DNA of 64,000 bases from Elephas maximus indicus (GCF_024166365.1 NC_064822.1:110682823-110746822), one strand, 5' to 3'. Counted from the stretch's first letter, positions 10,292-23,357 are shown. Numbers and translations: made by a program. The notes: a model not told the origin generated them from the letters alone.

Positions 10292-12466
10292 GAAAGGGAT
10301 GATGAAAAACCTCAATATCATCAGTCAGAACAAGGCCAGGGGCTAACTATGGATCAGACCATCAATTGCTCATATGCAAGCTCAAGTTGAAGCTGAAGAA
10401 TATTAGAACAAGTCGATGAGAGCCAAAGTACCACCTTGAGTATATCCCATCTGAATTTAGAGACCATCTAATAGATTTGACACCTTGAATATTAGTGACC
10501 AAAGACCAGACAAGTTGTGGAATGACATCAAGGGAATCATATATGAAGAAAGCAAGAGGTCATTAAAAAGACAGGAAAGAAAGAACAGACCTAAATAGAT
10601 GTCAGATGAGACTCTGGAACTTGCTCTTGAACATCCAGTAGGTAAAGCAAAAGGAAAAAATAATGAAGTAAAAGAGCTGAACTGAAGATTTCAAAGGGTG
10701 GCTCGAGAAGACAAAGTATTACGATGACATGTGCAAAGACCTGGAGATAGAAAACCAAAAGAGAAGAACATACTTGGCATTTCTCAAGCTGAAAGAACCG
10801 AAGAAAAAATTCAAGCCTCAAATTAAAATGCTGAAGGACTCTACATGAAAAATATTAAATGACTCAGGAAGCATCAAAAGAAGATGGAAGGAATACACAG
10901 AGTCAGTATACCAAAAAGAATTGGTCGATGGTTGACGTTCAACCTTTTCAGGAAGTAGCATATGATCAGGAACTGATGGCACTGAAAGAAGAAGTCCAAC
11001 CTGCACTGAAGGCACTGGCAAAAAACAAGGCACTGGGAATTGATGGAATACCAACTGAGATGTCTCAACAAACGGATGCCGCACTGGAAGTGCTCACTCA
11101 TCTATGCCAAGAAATTTGAAGGACAACTACGTGGCCAACCAACTGGAAGAGATAAATATTTATGCCTATTCCCAAGAAAGGCGATCCAACTGAATACAGA
11201 AATTATTGAACAATATCATTAGTATCACATGCAAGCAAAATTTTGCTGAAGATCATTCAAAAGTGGCTGTAGCAGTATATTGACAGGGAACTGCCAGAAA
11301 TTCAAGCTGGATTAAGAAGAGGACGTGGAAACGGGGATATCATTGCTGACGTCAGGTAGATCATGGCTGAAAGCAGAGAATACCATAAAGATGTCTACCT
11401 GTGTTTTATTGACTATGCTAAGGCATTTGACAGTGGATCATAACAAATACCAATAATACTGTGGAGAATAGGAATTCCAGACAACTTTATTATGCTTGTG
11501 AGGAAACTTTTTACATGGATCAAGCCACAATCATTTGAACAAAACAAGGAGACACTGTGTGATTTAAAGTCAGGAAAGGTATGCATCAGAGTTGTATCCT
11601 TTCACCATACTTACTCAACCTGTATGCTGAGCAAATAATCCCAGAAGCTGGACTATATGAAGAGAGCATGGTATCAGGATTGGAGGAAGACTCTTTAACA
11701 ATCTGTGTTATCCAGATGACACAACCTTGCTTGCTGAAAGTGAAGAGGACTTGAAGCACTTACTAATGGAGATCAAAGACCACAGCCTTTAGTATGGATT
11801 ATACCTCAACATAAAGAAAACAAAAATCCTTACAACTGGACCAATAAACAACAACATTGTAAATGGAGAAAAGATTGAGGTTGTCAAGGATTTCATTTTA
11901 CTTGGATCCACAATCAATACCCATGAAAGCAGCAGTCAAGAAATCAAAAGGGGCATTGCATTGGGCAAATCAGCTGCAAGAGATCTCTTTAAAGTATTAA
12001 AAAGCAAAGATGTCACCTTGAGGACTAAGGTGTGCCTGACCCAAGCCATGGTGTCTTCATTCACCTCATATGCATGGGAAAGCTGGACAATGAATAAGGA
12101 AATCTAAAGAAGAATTGATGCCTTTGAATTGTGGTGTTGGCAAAGAATATTGAATATGCCATGGGCTGCCAAAAGAACTAACAAATCTGTCTTGGAAGAA
12201 GTTCAACCAGAATGCTCCTTAGAAGCAAGAGTGGTGAGACTATGTCTCACACACTTTGGACATGTTTTCAGGAGGGATCAGTCCCTGGAGAGGACATCAT
12301 GCTTGGCAAAGTAGAGGGTCAGCGAAAAAGAGGAAGACCCTCAATAAGATGGATTGACACAGTGGCTGCAACAATGGGCTCAAGCGTAGCAACCACTGTG
12401 TTGCGCATACGGTCGCTGTGGGTCGGAACCGACTGGATGGCACCTAATAACAATAACAACAACAAG
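10292..12466 (+). mobile_element. RTE-type LINE, 5'-truncated, decayed
   Basis: Plus-strand copy from the end of the endonuclease region (GGATCAGACCATCAATTGCT, near 10352) through the reverse transcriptase to a CACCTAATAACAATAACAAC tail. Readable pieces of the protein include KALAKNKALGIDGIPTEM (RT fingers, 11011-11062), FIDYAKAFD (11407-11433), CYPDD in place of the catalytic YADD (11707-11721), LELWCW-type FELWCW (12124-12141) and HVFRRDQSLE (12261-12290). Frameshifts and stops are spread throughout, so it is dead. It is of the BovB-like RTE clade known in afrotherians, by recall. Confidence 0.9.
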
Positions 12467-12582
12467 GCCTACTTGCCTACAGCCACTGCTGAGTACTCAA
12501 CCTGCCAGTAGCAGAGACCAACACTGTAAAAATCTTTACAAGATATCAGGATGTATATTTAAAAATTCCTTAATAACTACCG

Positions 12583-12965
12583 CCTTAGTCACCTAGTGCT
12601 GACATTACAAAAGATACTTCAGATGGGTAGCTTTAAAGAACAGGCATTTATTTTCTCACAGTTCAGGAGGCTAAAAGTCCAAATTCATGTCATGGCTCTA
12701 GGGGAAGTTTCTTTTTTTGGTCTATTTCAGCTTCTAGTAGTTGCCAGGAATCTTTGGCAGCTACTACTGTATGTCTTAGTATGGCCTATATATCTTCTGT
12801 TCTTTTTAAAACTCAAAAGTGATTAGGTTTAAAACCCACCATATTTTGTTGTGAGCTCAATAGCAACAAAAGAATACCCCTATTTCCAAAAGGGTCAAAT
12901 TTACAAGCAGAGGGTTCAGATTTCAACGCATGATTTTTAGGGGTACAATTCAATCCATAATAACC
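12583..12965. repeat. Old interspersed repeat, family not assigned
   Basis: The segment CATTTATTTTCTCACAGTTC, AGGAGGCTAAAAGTCCAAAT and, at the far end, CCCCTATTTCCAAAAGGGTC then TACAATTCAATCCATAATAA match a widespread ancient mammalian repeat I know by sight but cannot name with confidence. It carries no coding capacity. Confidence 0.5.
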
Positions 12966-13799
12966 ACTGAGTGATTGAAGGCTAGATTAGAACTAGAGAC
13001 ATGATACTCTTCTTAATAAGCTAAGTATTATAAGAATGTCATTCTTAAATCTTTCAATAAGTTAATTGTAATCTTATGATTTTTAAAGATCTAGTTTTTA
13101 GCCAACGTATATTATTAGAATCAATCTAGAGCTTTGTCAGTGTATTGATGGCAGAATGATGCAGGACCAGAGCTTCTCTTTGTTATAATGCAGTATTAGT
13201 AAAATTTGGTCAGTGTAGGAAGGGAAAACACTTTAAGTATTACAAATTCAAAGATATTTATTAAGGAGAATTGAGGCCTATAAAATTTAGAAAGATTGGA
13301 GGAATTTTTCTGATGATCTTGTAATGATCCCTAGATCAACATAAGATTAATTCCCCAAACAAGTCCACCAATAGAGGAATGATTAAAAAACACAATGTCA
13401 TAACTGTGATCAGATACATGGAAGCAAACAGACATCACCACCTCAGAATTCACAGTACTTAACATTGCTGCATAATAATAATAATAATTAATAATAATAA
13501 TAAACCCACGTTTCCATAATCTTCCTAACCAGCAGAAAAAGCCAAAAGAAACAGAAAGATGGTCTCCATTCCACTTTGGTCTTTCAAATTCTGTTTATAT
13601 GGATCCAATTGATAGAACAAAATCTGTGTTAAGGATCATAGCAACAGGAGACATTGTAACTTCTCAACATGTTCAATTAGAAAGAACATGAGATGGGTAC
13701 TGGATATCTAATCTATAAAATATATCAAAATCCAACATAAATGTCCCCATACTTAAACTTCCAACAACTGCATTAGCAATAACAATGTGCTACTTTTAC
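12966..13799. other. Spacer with (AAT)n microsatellite
   Basis: A trinucleotide run of ATA/AAT units lies at about 13468-13503. Otherwise it is AT-rich sequence, part of which may be decayed L1. No gene seen. Confidence 0.5.
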
Positions 13800-13900
13800 A
13801 TGCGATCCTTGGAAACTCTATGGGGCAGTTCTACTCTGTCCTATAGGGTCGCTATGAGTTGGAATCGACTCGAGGGCACTGGGTTTTCTGGGTTTACTTT
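13800..13900 (+). repeat. AfroSINE 3' half
   Basis: CCTTGGAAACTCTATGGGGC through GGGTCGCTATGAGTTGGAAT to GGGCACTGGGTTT. The tRNA-like head is absent. Confidence 0.85.
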
Positions 13901-15285
13901 TATATACAAACAAAAAGTTACCAAAATTGGCAATAGAGTGGGAAATAAACACTCAGCAAATTCAAGGATTTATATTCTTCAGTGTATGTTCTCCGATCAT
14001 GAACAACTTGATTTAGAAGTAAAAAACAAATAGATAACTAGGCAAATCAATAAAAAAATAGGCAATATAAATGTAATATAAACACTTTCTAAATATCCAT
14101 GGGTAAAGAATTTAATTTAGTATCAACTAAATGATAATAAAACAAAAAACTTTTGGAATATAGCAAAAGAAGCACTTAGCGGGGTATATATGTCTTATAT
14201 GCAAATATTATTAAAGAGAAAAGCAGAAAAATTAATGGATGAAAACTTCTATCTTAAGGTAAGGTAAAAAACATCAAATTAAACCAAATAAAGAAAATAA
14301 TATAGATAAAAAGTTAGACAAATCAAGAATATCCATAAGGATTAACATTCTTTGAAAGATTTATAAAATGTATAAAACTCTAACAAACTTAACAAAAGAA
14401 AAACAACAAAGCTGTAAATCACAAGTATCAGGAATTAAAAAGGGACTATCAATATAGTACTTCAAGATATTAAAAAAATAAAAGAAGGTAATAAACAAAA
14501 TATTTAATAATAAAATTGATTTTTGTGAAATAAAATATTTAAAAAGAAAAAAATGATATATAAAAGAGAAACTGAATTTTAAAATATCTTTTAAAGAAAT
14601 TGAATTTTTATTAATAACATTCCATGAAGAATGTCCATGCAGATATTACCTCACTAGTATTTATTTTAAAAACATTTAAGGAACAAGACAATCTTACAAA
14701 AATTCTCTCAGGAATATTTACAAAAAGAATAATCTATAACTATATTTGAGTCCATCATAAAAGATATTAGATAAACATCTCTCATAAGCATAACTCCAAA
14801 AGGTTTAAACAGAATAATAACAGAATAAATCAATATATAAAGAATAGTAAACCACATTGAAGTGTGTTTATACCATATATATAAAGATGGTTAAACACTT
14901 AAAAATTAATTTTATGATTCTTCCACATCCACTCATGAAAGAAAAACTCCTACTAGACGTCCTCTGTCACAAAAACATGAAAACTGGAGAATACAGTTTG
15001 AACTGTTTTCAGATATTGTACAATAAGTTATGAGTGCCTGTAATCTCTGAGAAATATGAAACAAATCAAGTATATCCTATGACTCTACAGCATGGAGATG
15101 GTCATGAAAGCTGAGCCTGATGAACCTCTTGAGAAATCAGAGGTTGAATTTAAGGAAGGCCAAGGCTGTTAGAATTTGTAAAGCAGCCTACAAGAGAGGA
15201 AAGAACAGCGCTGGCTGAGAAAGAACTCCAGAAATCAGGAAATGTGTCATCTTGAATCTTTGGCTGAATACTAATCTGTGTATAA
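13901..15285 (+). mobile_element. Heavily decayed L1 (ORF2-like), plus strand
   Basis: A-rich sequence with an ORF2-like trace near 14165-14215 (AGCAAAAGAAGCACTTAGCG, resembling the KEAVLRG region of L1 ORF2). No open frame survives. The limits are approximate and part of this stretch may be unrelated AT-rich DNA. Confidence 0.45.
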
Positions 15286-15440
15286 AACCAAAATCCATTG
15301 CCGTCGAATCAATTCCAACTCAGAGCAACCCTATAGGACAGGGTAGAACTGCCCCATAGGGTTTCCAAGGAGCTCCTGGTGTGTTCAAACTGCTGACCTT
15401 TTGGTTAGCAGAAGTAGCTCTTAACCACTATGTCACCATG
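15286..15440 (-). repeat. AfroSINE
   Basis: Minus-strand copy: ACCAAAATCCATTGCCGTCG, AACCCTATAGGACAGGGTAG, GTGTTCAAACTGCTGACC and CTTAACCACTATGTCACCA. Confidence 0.85.
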
Positions 15441-15539
15441 GATAAAAATCCATGACTCTGGGGGAAAAAATAAGGGGGGAAAAAAAAAAAAACTACCCAG
15501 CAGCTGTAAGCCAAGCAATTCTGAGAGTTCACACAAGAA

Positions 15540-16640
15540 ACAATAAAATTTTATACCCAAAATGGAGAGACCTCATTGACTCCATAGGACAGTCAGTTTA
15601 ATCTCCTGAAAAGGCACACCCCAATAGTTGAGCTAAAGTAACTCTAGAGTACCTGCTGCTGAAAAAACATTCCTAATATCCCTTAAAACAATCTTCAGTA
15701 GGATAAAATTGATATCTTCAAATAACTTCACTGCCTATGAGAGCAAATACCCATACTCTTTAAAAGGACAAAAAGGAAAAATCAGAGGGAAAAAAAAAAT
15801 CCAAACAGTGAACATTAAAACATTTATAATGTTTGACATACAACTAAAAATTTCTAGACAAAGGAAGAAATATAAAAATATGATCCATCACCAGGAGAAG
15901 AGTAAGTCAACAGAAGCATATGCATGTATGACAGATGAATAAATTAGCAGACATAAATGATAAAATACTATCATAAATATTCACACGAATTTAAAGGCAA
16001 GAATGAATATAATGAGAAAAGAAATGGACAATGGAGAAAAGAAACAGGTGGAAATATTAAAATTAAAAAAATATCTGAACTAAAAATAGAATGGAATTAA
16101 AAGCAGATTAAGCATTGCAAATGAAAAGGTAATGAATCTTGAAGATATTGCAATTGAAACAATTTTCACTGGAAAAAAAAATTACAAGTGTAACTGGAGG
16201 AAAAGATCCAGTCAAACAGAAGCAATAATGTTTGAAAAACTCTCAAAGTTGAAGACAACTATAAACCAAAATATCCAATAAGCTCACAAAGCCCCAAGCA
16301 AGATAAACAACAGATCAAGGAACATCAGTGTAAAGTCTCTGAAAATGAGAGAAAAAGAGAATATTGTCAAAGTTGTTAGAGAAAGAGATATTACATAAAT
16401 TACATACAAACAAAAGTTTAATTACAGACTTTTTGTCAGAAACAATATAAAACAAAACAAATGAAAGGACAATTTTAAAGTGATAAAATACTGTCAATAT
16501 AGAGTTATAGTAGTGGTGAAAATAACTGTATTACTGGTGAAAAGAAATTAGATGTAGTCAGCACACATCTTTCCCATTGAATTCAGCTCTAAAACTTGGA
16601 CAGAATTCTTGAAATAGCTATTAAAGGACGGTAAAAAGTA
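15540..16640 (+). mobile_element. Decayed old L1, ORF1-like region, plus strand
   Basis: Phrases typical of the ORF1 region of old mammalian L1s are readable: CCATCACCAGGAGAAGAGTA, ATTAGCAGACATAAATGATA, AAGAATGAATATAATGAGAA and AGCTCACAAAGCCCCAAGCA. No intact frame remains. The family assignment is from memory. Confidence 0.5.
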
Positions 16641-16644
16641 AATA

Positions 16645-16850
16645 AAAGGAGCCCTGGTGGCACAATGGTTAAGTGCTCAGCTGCTAACAGAAAGGTCTGC
16701 AGTTCAAATCCACCAGGGGCTACTTGGGAATAAAGACCTGGCAATCTGCTCCCATAAAGATCACTGCCTAGGAAACCCTATAGGGCAATTCCAATCTGTC
16801 ATATAGGGTCACTATGAGTCAGAACTGACTTGACAGCACAGCAAATAAAT
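16645..16850 (+). repeat. AfroSINE, long form
   Basis: Full copy from AGGAGCCCTGGTGGCACAAT through box B (GTTCAAATCC), CCATAAAGATCACTGCC and GGGTCACTATGAGTCAGAAC. It is flanked by similar A-rich AAATAAA stretches. Confidence 0.9.
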
Positions 16851-17015
16851 AGTAGCAAGCACATTGGGGAAGAAGATGAAAATTGAAACTACTACTGAAC
16901 TGTTTACCTTTTTTTCCTTCTGTACACCCCTGATGAGAGTCAATGCGAGCTAAACCCCAAAAGTGTACATCAATATGAACAGAGAAAACTATTTCAATTG
17001 AAGGAGCTGTGGTTT

Positions 17016-18476
17016 GAGTTGAAGGGTGTCAGTGAGTTGGTTCCACTCACAGCAACCCTATGTACAACAGAACTAAACACTGCCTGGTTCTGCGTCATCC
17101 TCACAGTCCTTGTTATGCTTAAGCCCATTGTTGCAGCCACTATGTCAACCCATTATATTGAGGGTCTACTTTACCAAGCATGATACCCTTCTCCAGGGAC
17201 TGATCCCTCCTGACAATGTGTCCAAAGTATGCAAGACGATGTCTATCCATCCTTGCTTCTAAGGAGCATTCTGGTTGTACTTCTTCCAAGACAGATTTGT
17301 TCCTTCCTTTGGCAGTCCATGGTATATTCAATATTCTTCTCCAATACCACAATTCAAAGAACACCATGGCTTGGATGAGGCCCACCTTAGCCTTCAAGGT
17401 GACATCTTTGCTTTTCAACACTTTAAAGAGGTCTTTTGCAGATTTGCCCAATGCAATGCTTCTTTTTTGATTTCTTGACTGCTGGTTCCATGGATGTTGA
17501 TTATGGATCCAAATAAAATGAAACTCCTGACAACTTCAATCTTTCTCCAATTACCATGATGTCGTTTATTGGTCCAGTTGTGAGGATTTTTGTTTTCTTT
17601 ATGTTGAGGTGTAATCCATACTGAAGGCTGTAGTCTTTGATCTTCAGTAAGTGCTTCAAGTCCTTTTCACTTTCGGCCAGCAAGGTTGTGTCATCTGCAT
17701 AACGCAGGTTGTTAATGAATCGTCTACCAATCCTTATGCCCCATTCTTCTTCATATAGTTCAACTCCTCAGATTATTTTCTCAGCATACAGATTGAATAA
17801 ATATGGTGTGAGGCGCACTTTTCCTGACTTTAAACCACCCAGTACTCCCTTGTTCTGTTCAAACAACTGCCTCTTCATCTGTGTACAGGTTCCTCGTGAG
17901 CACAAGTGAGTGTTCTGGAATTTCAGTTCTTTGCAATGCTGTCCATAATTTATTATGATCCACCCAGTCGAATGTCTTTGCATAGTCAGTAACACAGGTA
18001 AAAATCTTTCTGGTATTCTCTGCCTTCAGCCAAGTTCCATCTGACATCAGTAGTGATATCCCTGTTTCCACGTCCTCTTCTGAATCCAGCTTGAATTTCT
18101 GGCAGTTCCTTGTCAATGTATTGCTCCAGCCACTTTTGAATGATCTTCAGCAAAATTTTACTTGTGTGTGATATTAATGACATTTTTTGTTAATTTCCAC
18201 TTTCGGTTGGATCACCCTTCTTGGAAATAGGCATAAGTATAGATCTCTTCCAGTTGGTTGGCAGTAGTCTTCCAAATTTCTTATTATGGACGAGTGAGTA
18301 CTTCCAATGCTGCATCCATTTGTTGCAACATCTCAGTTGGTATTCCGTCAAATACTGGAGACCTGTTTTTCGCCAATGCCTCCGGTGCAGTTGGACTTCT
18401 TCCTTCATTACCATGGGTTCCTGCTCATATGTTACCTTCTGAAATTGTTTGAATGTCAGCCAATTCTTTTTGGTAT
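17016..18476 (-). mobile_element. RTE-type LINE, outer copy, 3' part
   Basis: Minus-strand RTE whose 3' terminus (near 17025) and RT region lie here. Readable protein includes HIVRRDQSLEKGIMLGKV, ELWYWRRILNIPW, LAESEKDLKHLL and an intact YADD codon run near 17690. The segment ends at 18464-18476 with TTCTTTTTGGTAT, which recurs at 19502-19514. Between the two copies of this 13-mer sits another RTE, so this stretch and 19502-20905 are one interrupted element. Confidence 0.9.
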
Positions 18477-19501
18477 GTTGTTGTTGTTGTTAGGTGCCTT
18501 TGAGTTGGTTCTGGCTCATAGCGACCCTATGCACAACAGAATGAAACACTGCCTGGTCCTGAGCCATCCTCACGATTGTTGTTATGCTTGAGCTCATTGT
18601 TGTATCCACTATGTCAATCCACCCTGTTGAGGGTCTTCCTCTTTTCTGCTGACCCTGTACTTTGCCAAGCATGATGTCCTTCTGCAGGGACTGGTCCCTC
18701 CTGACAACATGTCCAAAGTATGTAAGACGTAGTCTTGCCATCCTTGCTTTTAAGGAGCGTTCTGGTTGCACCTCTTCCAAGACAGATTTGTTCGTCCTTT
18801 TGGCAGTCCGTGGTATATTCAGTCTTCTTCACCAACACCACAATTTGAAGGCATCAATTCTTCTTTAGTCTTCCTTATTCATTGTCCAGCTTTCACATGC
18901 ATATGATGCGATTGAAAATATCATGGCTTGGGTCAGGCACACCTTAGTCTTCAAGGTGACATCTTTGCTCTTCAACACTCTAAAGAGGCCCTTTGCAGCA
19001 GATTTACTCAGTACAATGTGTCTTTTGATTTCTTGACTGCTGCTTCCATGGCTGTTGATTGTGGATCCAAGTAAAATGAAATCCTTGACAACTTCAATCT
19101 TTCTCCATTTATCATGATGTTGCTCATTGGTCCAGTTGTGAACATTTTTGTTTTCTTTATGTTGAGGTGCAATCCATACTGAACACTGTGGTCTTTGATC
19201 TCCATTAGTAAGTGCTTCAAGTCCTCTTCACTTTCAGCAAGCAAGGTTTTGTCATCTTCCTAAGGCAGGTTGTCAATAAGTCTTCCTCCAGTCCTGATGC
19301 TCTGTTCTTCTTCATATATCTCAGCTTCTCGTATTATTTGCTCAGCATACAGATTGAATATGTATGGTGAAAGAATACAACCCTGACGCGCACCTTTCCT
19401 GGCTTTGAACCAATCAGTATCCTCTTGTTCTTTCCAAGCAACTACCTCTTGATCTATGTAAAGGTTCCTCATGAGCATAATTAAGTGTTCTGGAATTCCC
19501 G
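18477..19501 (-). mobile_element. RTE-type LINE, nested 5'-truncated copy
   Basis: It starts with a TTGTTGTTGTTGTTAGGTGC terminus (the reverse of the AAC tail) and stops abruptly at CTGGAATTCCCG, about 1.0 kb in. It is therefore a 5'-truncated insertion. A 13-bp direct repeat with one mismatch (18464-18476 and 19502-19514) brackets it, as expected for a target-site duplication. Protein traces such as YFGHVVRRDQSLQKDIMLGK and LAESEEDLKHLLMEIKDHS are present, but the YADD region is degraded (near 19245-19262). Confidence 0.88.
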
Positions 19502-20905
19502 TTCTTTTTGGTGTAATGACTGTGTATTCCTTCCATTTTCTTTTGATGCCTCCTGAGTTGTTTAATATTTTCCTTGTAGAATCCTTCAATATTGGAACTC
19601 AAGGCTTGAATTTTTTCCTCAGTTCTTTCAGCTTGAGAAGTGCAGAATGTGTTCTTCTGCTTGGTTTTCTGTCCCCAGGTCTTTGCACGTGTCATTATAA
19701 TACTTTACTTTGTCTTCTCGAGCTGCCCTTTGAACTCTTCTGTTCAGCTCTTTTACTTCAGCATTTCTTCCTTTTGCTTTAGCTGCTCAACATTCAAGAG
19801 CAAGTTTCAGAGACTCTTCTGCATCCATTTTGGTTTTTCTTTCTTTCCAGTCTTTTTAATGACCTCTTGCTTTCTTCATGTATGATGTCCTTGATGTCAT
19901 TCCACAACTCGACTGGTTTTTGGTCATTAGTGTTAAATGAGTCAAATCTATTCCTGAGATGATCTCTAAATTCAGGTGGGATATACTCAAGGTGGTACTT
20001 TGGCTGTCATTGTTCTAATTTTCTTCACCTTCACCTTGAACTTGCATATGAACAATTGATGGTCTGATCTGCAGTCAGTCCTTGGCCTTGTTCTGATTGT
20101 TGATATTGAGCTTTTCCATCGTCTCTTCCCACAGATGTAGTTGATTTGGTTCTTGTGTATTCCATCTGGTGAAGCCCATCTGTATAGTCTCTGTTTATGG
20201 TGAAAAAATGTTTTTGCAATGAAGAAGTCGTTAGTCATGCAAAATTTTGTCATGCAATCTCGGCATCATTTCTATCACCAAGGCCTTATTTTCTAACTAC
20301 AGGTCCTTCTTTGTTTTTCCAAATTTTGCCTTCTGATCTCCAGTAATTATCATTGCATCCTGATTGCATGTTCAATTAATTTTGGTCTGCAGAAGTTGGT
20401 AAAAATCTTCAATATTTTCATCTTTGGCCTTTGGTTGGTATGTAAATTTGAATTCTAGTCATATTAACTGGTCTTCCTTGTAGGTATATGGATATTATCC
20501 TATCACTGACAGTGATACACTTCAAAATAGATCTTAAAATGTTCTTTTTGACAATGAATGCAATGCCATTCCTCTTCAAGTTGTTGCTCCTGGCATAGCA
20601 GGCCACATGATTCTCCAATTCAAAATGGCCCATACCAGTCCATTTCAGCTCACTAATGCTTGGGATATCAATGTTCATGCACTACATTTCATTTTTGACG
20701 TCTTCCAATTTTCCTAGATTCATACTTTGTACATTCCATGTTCCAACGATTAATGGATGTTTTCAGTTGTTCTTTCTCATTTTGAGTTGTTCCACATCAG
20801 CAAATGAAGGTCCCCAAATCTTGACCCTATCCACATCATTAAGGTCGACTCTACTTTGAGGAGGCAGCTCTTTCCCAGTCATCTTTTGAGTCATCTTGTC
20901 ATCTC
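19502..20905 (-). mobile_element. RTE-type LINE, outer copy, 5' part
   Basis: Continuation of the outer RTE after the nested insertion. It includes the linker region and the endonuclease domain: GIHKNQINYICGKRRWKSS and RTDCRSDHQLFICKF near 20080-20170 correspond to the DH-containing end of the AP endonuclease of RTE proteins. Frames are broken. The 5' boundary near 20905 (after GGCAGCTCTTTCCCAGTC) is approximate, and some of the sequence to 20990 may belong to it. Confidence 0.85.
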
Positions 20906-20989
20906 AAGTGGGTGTGGAAAATTCCCATTATTTTGTTTCTTCTTGTCCTCCCACTGTTTGGCCCTGGACACAGGCACTGTCACAGGGAG

Positions 20990-21490
20990 TATATGACATA
21001 GCAGGATAACCCAGTCCTCAGACTAATGTCCAGAGGGAAAGGAAAGACCCAAGGAAACAAAGAACTGGGGAGATCATGAAGAAGGAAAGGCTTGAGAAAG
21101 TGAGTTAATAAAGTCGTTTATAAATTCTTGGGTTCACTACTAAAATGTACATGCAAAGATTTGATAAGAAATGGCATAATAAAGACTATGAGGTCTGAAG
21201 GAAGAGACAGGTAGCTGCTCAGTTTCCAGATTGGTTACCAGCTAGTACAGAATAATGCTGGTCAGAATAACACTGCGGAGAACACAAAATGGAAATAACA
21301 TTCAAGCCACAATCTCAAGAAAGGTGGTCAGAATTTGTGGACTAAACTCAACTGGGTTGATTCTCTGCTAAAACAAAATTTAATATATTCTTCATAGGAT
21401 TTAAACAAAACTCAGAGTCTCGTAATATTCAAAATGTTCAGGACACAGTACAAAGCCATGCAGCATACAGGGAACTGGGAAAAATCTCAT
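20990..21490. other. Spacer, nothing recognised
   Basis: Mixed sequence without a repeat or coding signal that I can name. Confidence 0.4.
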
Positions 21491-23110
21491 TTTGCATAGG
21501 AAAGGATAATTGACAGACAATTGAAAATATATATATTTTTTATTTTTATTATTTTTTTATTTTACTCACTGCAAATTTGGCAAAAGACATAAATTTACAG
21601 ATTCAAATAGTTCAGTGAAAGCCAGCACAAACAAACCAAAGAAAACCGTGTTCAGGAACATGGTAAATAAAACTGCTGATAACTAATGACAAAAAAAAAA
21701 AAAGCTTGAAAACAGACAAAGCAAAATACATCACCAATAAGCATCAACATTAAGGAATCAGTAATTCACATGACTGCAGATTTCTAATCTGAAACACCTG
21801 GAGGCCAGAAGGAAGTGGCACATATTTTAAGTACTGAAAAAGAAATGTGAACATTAAAGTCTATAAAAAGTCTATAGCCAGTAAAAATATTCTTCGGGAA
21901 TGAAGATAAATAAACATCTTCTCAAACATTAAGATTATTTGCTGCCATCAGAACTATTTAAAAAAAAAAAATCTGCTAAAAAAAAAGATCTTCAGACAAA
22001 TGGGGAATCATAGCAGATGAAACTTGGAACATCAAAAATGAAGGAAGAACAATGGAAATGATAAACCTTTTGGGAAATATACTATTCATGTTCCCTGACG
22101 TTTAAAAAAATACCCCTGGGAACTCTTATTCATTGATGGTGGGAATGCAAAATGTTACAATAACTTTGGAAGATAGTTTGGCAGTTTCTTAAAAAATGAA
22201 ACATAGGCTTATGCTGTTGTGTTGAAAACATATGTCTACAAAAAAGTCTGCACATGAATGTTTATAGCAGCTTTGTTTATAATGGGCAAAAATTGGAAGC
22301 AACCAAGATGTCCCTCAATAGGTAAATGGATAAACGAACTGTGGTACATCCGTTCGATGGGGTATTATTCAGTGATAAAAAGAAATGAGTTATCAAGGTA
22401 TGAAAAGACAAGAGGGAACCTTAAAAGCATATTAAGTGAAAGAAACTCATTTGAAAAAGGTTCATAGTGTACGTTTCCAAATATATGGCATCTGGAAAAG
22501 GTAGTATATAGAGCCACTAGAAAGATCAGTGATTCCCAGGGTTCAGGAGGAGGAGGATAAATAGGTGGAATAAAGGGCATTCTGTATGATACTGTAATGG
22601 TAGACATATGATATTAAACATTTGTTAAAATCCATAGGACTATACAACACAATAATGAACCCTAATGTAAACTATAACATAACCAAAAACCAAACCTGTT
22701 GCCATCTAGTCAATTCCAACTCATGCATGGAGGCTCCACGTGTTACAGAGTAGAACTATGCCCCATAGGGTTTTCTTGGTTATAATCTCTACAGAAGCGG
22801 ATCACCAGGCGCTTCTGTGGTGCCACTGGATGAGTTTGAACCATCAACCTTCAGGTTAGTAGTGGAGCACAAACCATCTGCACCATCAGGGACCTATGTA
22901 AACTATGGAATTTAGTTAATAATAATGTATCAATATTGGTTTATCGACCATGAGAAATATGCCATGTGAATGTAAGACATTAATAATAGAAAAAAACACT
23001 GTGTGCTGGGGGGAGAGGGAGTATAAGGAAACTCTGTATTTTCTGTACATTTTTTTCTTAAATCTAGAACTACTCTGAAAATGAAAGTCTATTAAATAAA
23101 ATAAACACAA
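21490..23110 (+). mobile_element. Old L1 3' region, plus strand
   Basis: The C-terminus of L1 ORF2 is readable at 22258-22467 (MFIAALFIMGKNWKQPRCPS, ELWYIRSMGYYSVIKRNE), and worn 3' UTR and A-rich tail follow to about 23110. Upstream, CTGGAGGCCAGAAGGAAGTG and GGAACATCAAAAATGAAGGA are typical of old L1 3' regions. An AfroSINE (22683-22895) sits inside. Confidence 0.7.
22683..22895 (-). repeat. AfroSINE, long form
   Basis: CCAAAAACCAAACCTGTTGC, CATAGGGTTTTCTTGG, a middle segment, GAGTTTGAACCATCAACC and CACCATCAGGGACC. It is inserted in an old L1 and diverged. Confidence 0.85.
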
Positions 23111-23357
23111 AAAGAAAAAATACATTTGTTAGATGAAAGCAAAAATTATAATGCTGTCTAATAGGGTTTTCAGTGTATGCAAATTTGATATATAAGACAA
23201 ATACAAAGGGGGAAGATATAAAACCTTTGAGGTGTTAACTACATTAAAAAAGTGGTAAAATATTGACTCTAAGTAGACTGTGAGAAGTTAAGTATATATA
23301 TTGTCCCTAGGGCAGCCACTAATATACACACATACACAGATTTGTAGGCATAATTTT

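Noticed and set aside
17140-19589. Multiple medium-length open frames on both strands
   Set aside because: All are pieces or antisense shadows of RTE ORFs.
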